A DNA stretch of 64,000 nt from Telluria beijingensis (GTDB lineage: Bacteria > Pseudomonadota > Gammaproteobacteria > Burkholderiales > Burkholderiaceae_D): assembly GCF_030770395.1 (NCBI RefSeq), contig NZ_CP132480.1, positions 1,696,891-1,760,890 on the forward strand, read 5' to 3'. Made by a program: the position numbers and the translations under genes. Of this stretch, positions 60,645 to 64,000 are shown piece by piece (within the stretch, counting starts at the first letter, position 1; every line of letters begins with the position of its first letter). The notes under the pieces are model-generated. The model was not told where the DNA came from and did not search any database. It was given only the letters and a program-made list of their open reading frames with translations.

Positions 60645-62666
60645 ATGAAAAATCATAAAACGCTCAAGATTGTCGGTTGGGTCTTGCTCGGCATTACGCT
60701 GATCGTGATCCTGTTCTTCATGCTGTTCGACTGGAACATGCTGCGGCCCTACATCAACCGCAAGGTGTCGGAAACCACCGGCCGCGAATTCGCGATCCGG
60801 GGCGACCTGGACGTGAAGTTCCACCGCGGCCTGGACAGCGAACCCGGCTGGCGCCGCTACGTGCCGCGCCCGTATGTCAGCGCCAACGACGTCTATATGA
60901 GCAACCCGACCTGGAGCACGGTCGGCCCGCAAATGGCCGCCGCCCAGCGCGTCGAGGTGGGCCTGCACGTGTTGCCGCTGCTGCGCAAGGACGTCGTCAT
61001 CACCGACCTGCGCCTGGCGGGGCCGGACATTGCCGTCGAGCGGCGCAAGGACGGCAGCAATTCCTGGACGTTCAAGGACAATGGCCCGTCGCAATGGGAC
61101 GTCGATATCCGGCGCCTGAGCTTCAATAGCGGCAAGCTGCGCTACCAGGACGAACCACTCGGCCTCGACCTGCGCGCCGATGCGCGCTCGATCGACGGCC
61201 AGCAGCCGGCGCCGGCCGCCGGCGTGCCGCCGTATGGCCTGGCGTTTACCTTGTCCGGCACCTACAACAAGGCGAAGATCACGGGCGGCGGCAAGGCCGG
61301 CGCGGTGCTGTCGCTGACCGGCGACGACATCACCTTCCCGATCGAGGCAGAGGCGAAAGCCGGCCAGAACCGGCTCGGCCTGCGCGGCGTGGTGCGCGAT
61401 CCGCGCTCGCCGTCCGGCTTCGCGCTCAGGATGGAACTGGCTGGCGCCAGCATGGCCGACCTGTACGGGCTGACCGGCGTGCTGCTGCCGGAAACGCCGC
61501 CCTACGCCACCCGCGGCGAACTGCTGGGCAAGCGCGAAGGGGAATTCTGGACCTTCACCTACAAGGATTTCACCGGCAAGGTCGGCGCCAGCGATATCGC
61601 CGGCACCCTCACCTATGCCCAGCGCAAGCCGCGGCCGTTCCTGAGCGGCGCCTTGAGCTCGAACCAGCTGCGCCTGGCCGACCTGGGTCCGACCATCGGC
61701 GCCGATACCGGGGCCGGCACCAAGGAAGCGGGCCGGGTCAAGGCGCCGCCGCCGGGCAAGGCCTTGCCGGCCGAAGGCTTCAATACCGACAAGTGGGACG
61801 CGCTCGACGCCGAGGTCAAGTTCACCGGCAAGCGGCTGGTGCGCACCAACGACATCCCGCTGAGCGACGTCCAGACCACGATCCGCATGAAAGACAAGGT
61901 GCTCACGCTGACCCCGCTCAGCTTCGGCATGGCGGGCGGGCGCATCACCGCCAATATCCGCCTCGACGGCAGCGCCAAGACCCTCGACGCCGGGGCCCGC
62001 CTGGCGGCGCGCGGCCTCAAGATCCGCGAACTGTTCCCCAAGCTGCAATCGATGCAGGCCAGCTTCGGCGAAGTCAATGGCGACGGCGTGCTGGCCGGCA
62101 AGGGCAACACGGTGGCCGCCATGCTGGGCACGTCGCAGGGCGAGATCAATGCCGTGGTCACCGAAGGCACGGTCAGCCAGTTCATCCTCGAGCTGGCCGG
62201 ACTGAACGTGGCGAACGCCGTCTACGCCAAGATCTTCGGCGACAAGCAGACGATGCTCAATTGCGTGGCGGCGCAGACCACCGTGCGCAACGGCCGCGCC
62301 AATATCGACCGCTTCGTGCTCGACAGCGAAGATGCGGTGGTGAATGCGTCCGGCTACGTCGACCTGGCGACCGAACGGCTGGACGTCGACGTGCGTCCGA
62401 AATCGAAAGGCGCGCGCATCCTGACCCTGCGCACGCCGCTGTATGCGCGCGGCACCTTTACCGATCCGAAGGTCGGGCCGCATGCGGGCCCGCTGGCGCT
62501 GAAAGCCGGGGCCGCCGTGGCGCTGGCCGCGGTGACGCCGTTGGCCGCCCTGCTGCCGCTGGTGAACGTCGACAAGGCGCCGGACACCAATTGCGGGGCC
62601 GAGATCGCAGCGGCGACCAAGCCGCCGAAGGTCAACGCGAAGACACCGCCGAAGCCGGTGAAGTGA
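60645..62666 (+). CDS. AsmA-family membrane protein
   Basis: The 673-residue protein has one N-terminal helix (VGWVLLGITLIVILFFMLF) and a long periplasmic part with the AsmA marks: NMLRPYINRKVSETTGREFA, GDLDVKFHRGLDS, WRRYVPRPYVSANDVYMSNP, and a C-terminal AsmA_2 region with ATERLDVDVRPKSKGARILTLR. AsmA-like proteins are thought to move phospholipids between membranes and affect outer-membrane assembly. The ATG at 60645 stands alone, without a clear ribosome-binding site. It is convergent with flgL, with 6 bases between. Confidence 0.88.
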   Translation: MKNHKTLKIVGWVLLGITLIVILFFMLFDWNMLRPYINRKVSETTGREFAIRGDLDVKFHRGLDSEPGWRRYVPRPYVSANDVYMSNPTWSTVGPQMAAAQRVEVGLHVLPLLRKDVVITDLRLAGPDIAVERRKDGSNSWTFKDNGPSQWDVDIRRLSFNSGKLRYQDEPLGLDLRADARSIDGQQPAPAAGVPPYGLAFTLSGTYNKAKITGGGKAGAVLSLTGDDITFPIEAEAKAGQNRLGLRGVVRDPRSPSGFALRMELAGASMADLYGLTGVLLPETPPYATRGELLGKREGEFWTFTYKDFTGKVGASDIAGTLTYAQRKPRPFLSGALSSNQLRLADLGPTIGADTGAGTKEAGRVKAPPPGKALPAEGFNTDKWDALDAEVKFTGKRLVRTNDIPLSDVQTTIRMKDKVLTLTPLSFGMAGGRITANIRLDGSAKTLDAGARLAARGLKIRELFPKLQSMQASFGEVNGDGVLAGKGNTVAAMLGTSQGEINAVVTEGTVSQFILELAGLNVANAVYAKIFGDKQTMLNCVAAQTTVRNGRANIDRFVLDSEDAVVNASGYVDLATERLDVDVRPKSKGARILTLRTPLYARGTFTDPKVGPHAGPLALKAGAAVALAAVTPLAALLPLVNVDKAPDTNCGAEIAAATKPPKVNAKTPPKPVK

Positions 62667-62672
62667 GGGCGG

Positions 62673-63902
62673 TTAAAGGATACTGAACAGCGACAGGCCC
62701 GACATCATCTTGAACGACATCTGCGCCGCCTGCAGGGTCACGGTCTGCTGCGAGAATTCCGAATAGGCCTTGACCGTGTCCAGCCCCTGCAGGTCGTCCA
62801 GCGTGGTCGCGTACTGGATGTCGAGGTCGCTGCCGGCGCTGTCCAGGTAGTCGAGCTCGTTCATATGGGCGCCGACCGAGGCCTGCACCGTCAGCACGTT
62901 GTCGTGGGCATTCTTGAGGTTGTCGATCGCCGTGTTCAGCTGGTTGGTCAGCGCCGCCTTGCCGCTGGCGCCGTCGCCCGGCGAGCGCAGCGTCTTGATC
63001 AGGTCGGTCACGGTGGTGAAGACCGACTGCTTCTGGCTCGGCTCGACCGTGAACTTGTCGCCGGCGGCCGGCACACCCTTGATGTCCATCGCCATGCCGC
63101 CGAAGGCGATCTGCTGGCCTTCCTTGTACGGCAGGGCCTGCTGGTCCGGCAGCGGGGAGCGCGGATCGGTGCTGGTGTTGTACACCGAATAAGTCGGCGC
63201 CGGCGGCGTGTCGGCGCTCATGCCGAACTCGATCTCGTATTTGGTGGTGTCGAAGCCCGCGCGGTTGGTGATCGAGCCCGACGAAATGATGGCGGCGCCG
63301 GTATTGCCGGCAGCGGCCTTGGTCTGGAACGTGCCGTTGCCGGTCGGGATCGACTCGAACACGGCGGCGCCCGAGGCCGACAGCGGCACCTTGCGCGATT
63401 CGCTCACCTGCAGCTGACGCACGCCCGAGTCGCCCTGGTAGGCGGCGCCGGTCGCGGTCGCCGTGAACGGCTGGGTGGTGGTCTTGTAGCCCGAGAACAG
63501 GTAGCCGCCGGCGCCGTCGGCGGTATTGGCCACGCCCAGCAGGTCGGCCAGGCGGCCTTCGAGTTCGGTGGCCAGCTTTTCGCGGTCGCTCTGCAGCATG
63601 GTACCGTTGCCGCCCTTCACCGCCAGTTCCTGGATGTCCTGCAGCAGGTCGCCGGCGTTCTGCAGCGCCGATTCGACGAAGCCCATCGACGACTTCGCGC
63701 TGGTGCGGTTGGTCGCGAACTGGGCGTTGATGTTCTGCGACTGCGTCACCTCGAGCGCACGCGCCGACGCCACCGGATCGTCGGCCGGGGTCAGGAGGCG
63801 GCGGTCGGTCGACAGCTGCATCTGGGTGCGGGCCAGCGCCGACTGCAGGTTGTTGAGCTGGTTGGTCGAGGTGTTGTACAGGTTCAGGGTACTGATGCGC
63901 AT
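62673..63902 (-). CDS. flgL: flagellar hook-filament junction protein FlgL
   Basis: The 409-residue protein is hook-associated protein 3. Its N-terminal D0/D1 helices (MRISTLNLYNTSTNQLNNLQ, then RLLTPADDPVASARALEVTQ) and C-terminal helices (EFSQQTVTLQAAQMSFKMMS) are flagellin-like and form the junction coiled coil. The middle is a variable exposed domain rich in Thr, Ser and Gly. It starts 26 bases after the end of flgK on the same strand, and the pair is probably co-transcribed. Confidence 0.95.
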   Translation of the reverse strand: MRISTLNLYNTSTNQLNNLQSALARTQMQLSTDRRLLTPADDPVASARALEVTQSQNINAQFATNRTSAKSSMGFVESALQNAGDLLQDIQELAVKGGNGTMLQSDREKLATELEGRLADLLGVANTADGAGGYLFSGYKTTTQPFTATATGAAYQGDSGVRQLQVSESRKVPLSASGAAVFESIPTGNGTFQTKAAAGNTGAAIISSGSITNRAGFDTTKYEIEFGMSADTPPAPTYSVYNTSTDPRSPLPDQQALPYKEGQQIAFGGMAMDIKGVPAAGDKFTVEPSQKQSVFTTVTDLIKTLRSPGDGASGKAALTNQLNTAIDNLKNAHDNVLTVQASVGAHMNELDYLDSAGSDLDIQYATTLDDLQGLDTVKAYSEFSQQTVTLQAAQMSFKMMSGLSLFSIL

Positions 63903-63928
63903 GATGGTCTCTTGCTCAGGGTCAGGCG

Positions 63929-64000
63929 TTAGCGGCCGATCGACAGCAGCGAATCGAAGATGGTGCCGGCGATCTGCATCACCTTGCTGGCCGCCTGGTA
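63929..64000 (-). CDS. flgK: flagellar hook-associated protein FlgK, C-terminal end
   Basis: The last 23 codons of a frame that continues past the window edge read YQAASKVMQIAGTIFDSLLS then IGR and a stop at 63929. This is the conserved C-terminal D0 helix of FlgK. Its position directly before flgL fits the usual flgK-flgL order. The rest of the gene lies outside the window. Confidence 0.9.
   Translation of the reverse strand, partial: YQAASKVMQIAGTIFDSLLSIGR

Overview
The window reads as chromosomal DNA from a high-GC betaproteobacterium, most likely an Oxalobacteraceae member of the Massilia type. This is inferred from the GC-rich codon use, two PEP-CTERM surface proteins (one behind a sigma-54 promoter), the sucA-odhB-lpdA and surE-pcm-nlpD-rpoS gene orders, and a long flagellar fli cluster. 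No database search was possible. Gene density is high and no tRNA, rRNA or CRISPR array was seen.

Region 1-7.4 kb: 3' end of a DsbA-like gene, rnk, a secreted NTF2-like protein, gluQ, a CHRD/PEP-CTERM protein, a DUF421 membrane protein, a small Cys-rich protein, a BaeSR-like two-component system followed by a Pro-rich secreted protein, and a KGG-repeat stress protein. Region 7.4-11.9 kb: a leftward five-gene operon (PepSY membrane protein, DUF2271, DUF4198, ApbE flavinyltransferase, flavodoxin-type reductase) behind a perfect palindromic Fur box. It looks like an iron-regulated extracytoplasmic flavin electron-transfer system.

Region 12.2-24.8 kb: the 2-oxoglutarate dehydrogenase complex (sucA, odhB, lpdA) with a PspC protein inserted, zapE, a coiled-coil lipoprotein, a PP2C-type phosphatase, a DUF465 protein, a DinG/YoaA-type helicase and a quinone oxidoreductase. 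Region 25.0-28.1 kb: a two-gene TIR plus degenerate-P-loop/TPR operon, the best candidate here for an undescribed signalling or defence module. Region 28.4-33.5 kb: surE-pcm-nlpD-rpoS and rlmD.

Region 33.6-41.7 kb: a PEP-CTERM protein, a one-frame fusion of an HMW1C-like glycosyltransferase to a MocR-type aminotransferase domain, and a compact cbb3-type oxidase operon (ccoN with a CcoS-like N-terminus, ccoO, a monohaem cytochrome c, a SCO protein and a CtaG-like membrane protein). Region 41.8-46.4 kb: an atypical LuxR-type regulator, nsrR, a LysR regulator divergent from gdx/sugE, and a scar holding a decayed IS607-type element joined to the 3' remnant of an Old Yellow Enzyme gene.

Region 46.4-64 kb: fliE facing away from fliFGHIJK and fliLMNOPQR (the basal body, export gate and switch), then a MarR-GNAT protein, a CPBP protease, an AsmA-family protein, and flgL with the 3' end of flgK on the minus strand. 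Four copies of a roughly 105-130 bp inverted-repeat element lie just downstream of plus-strand genes.
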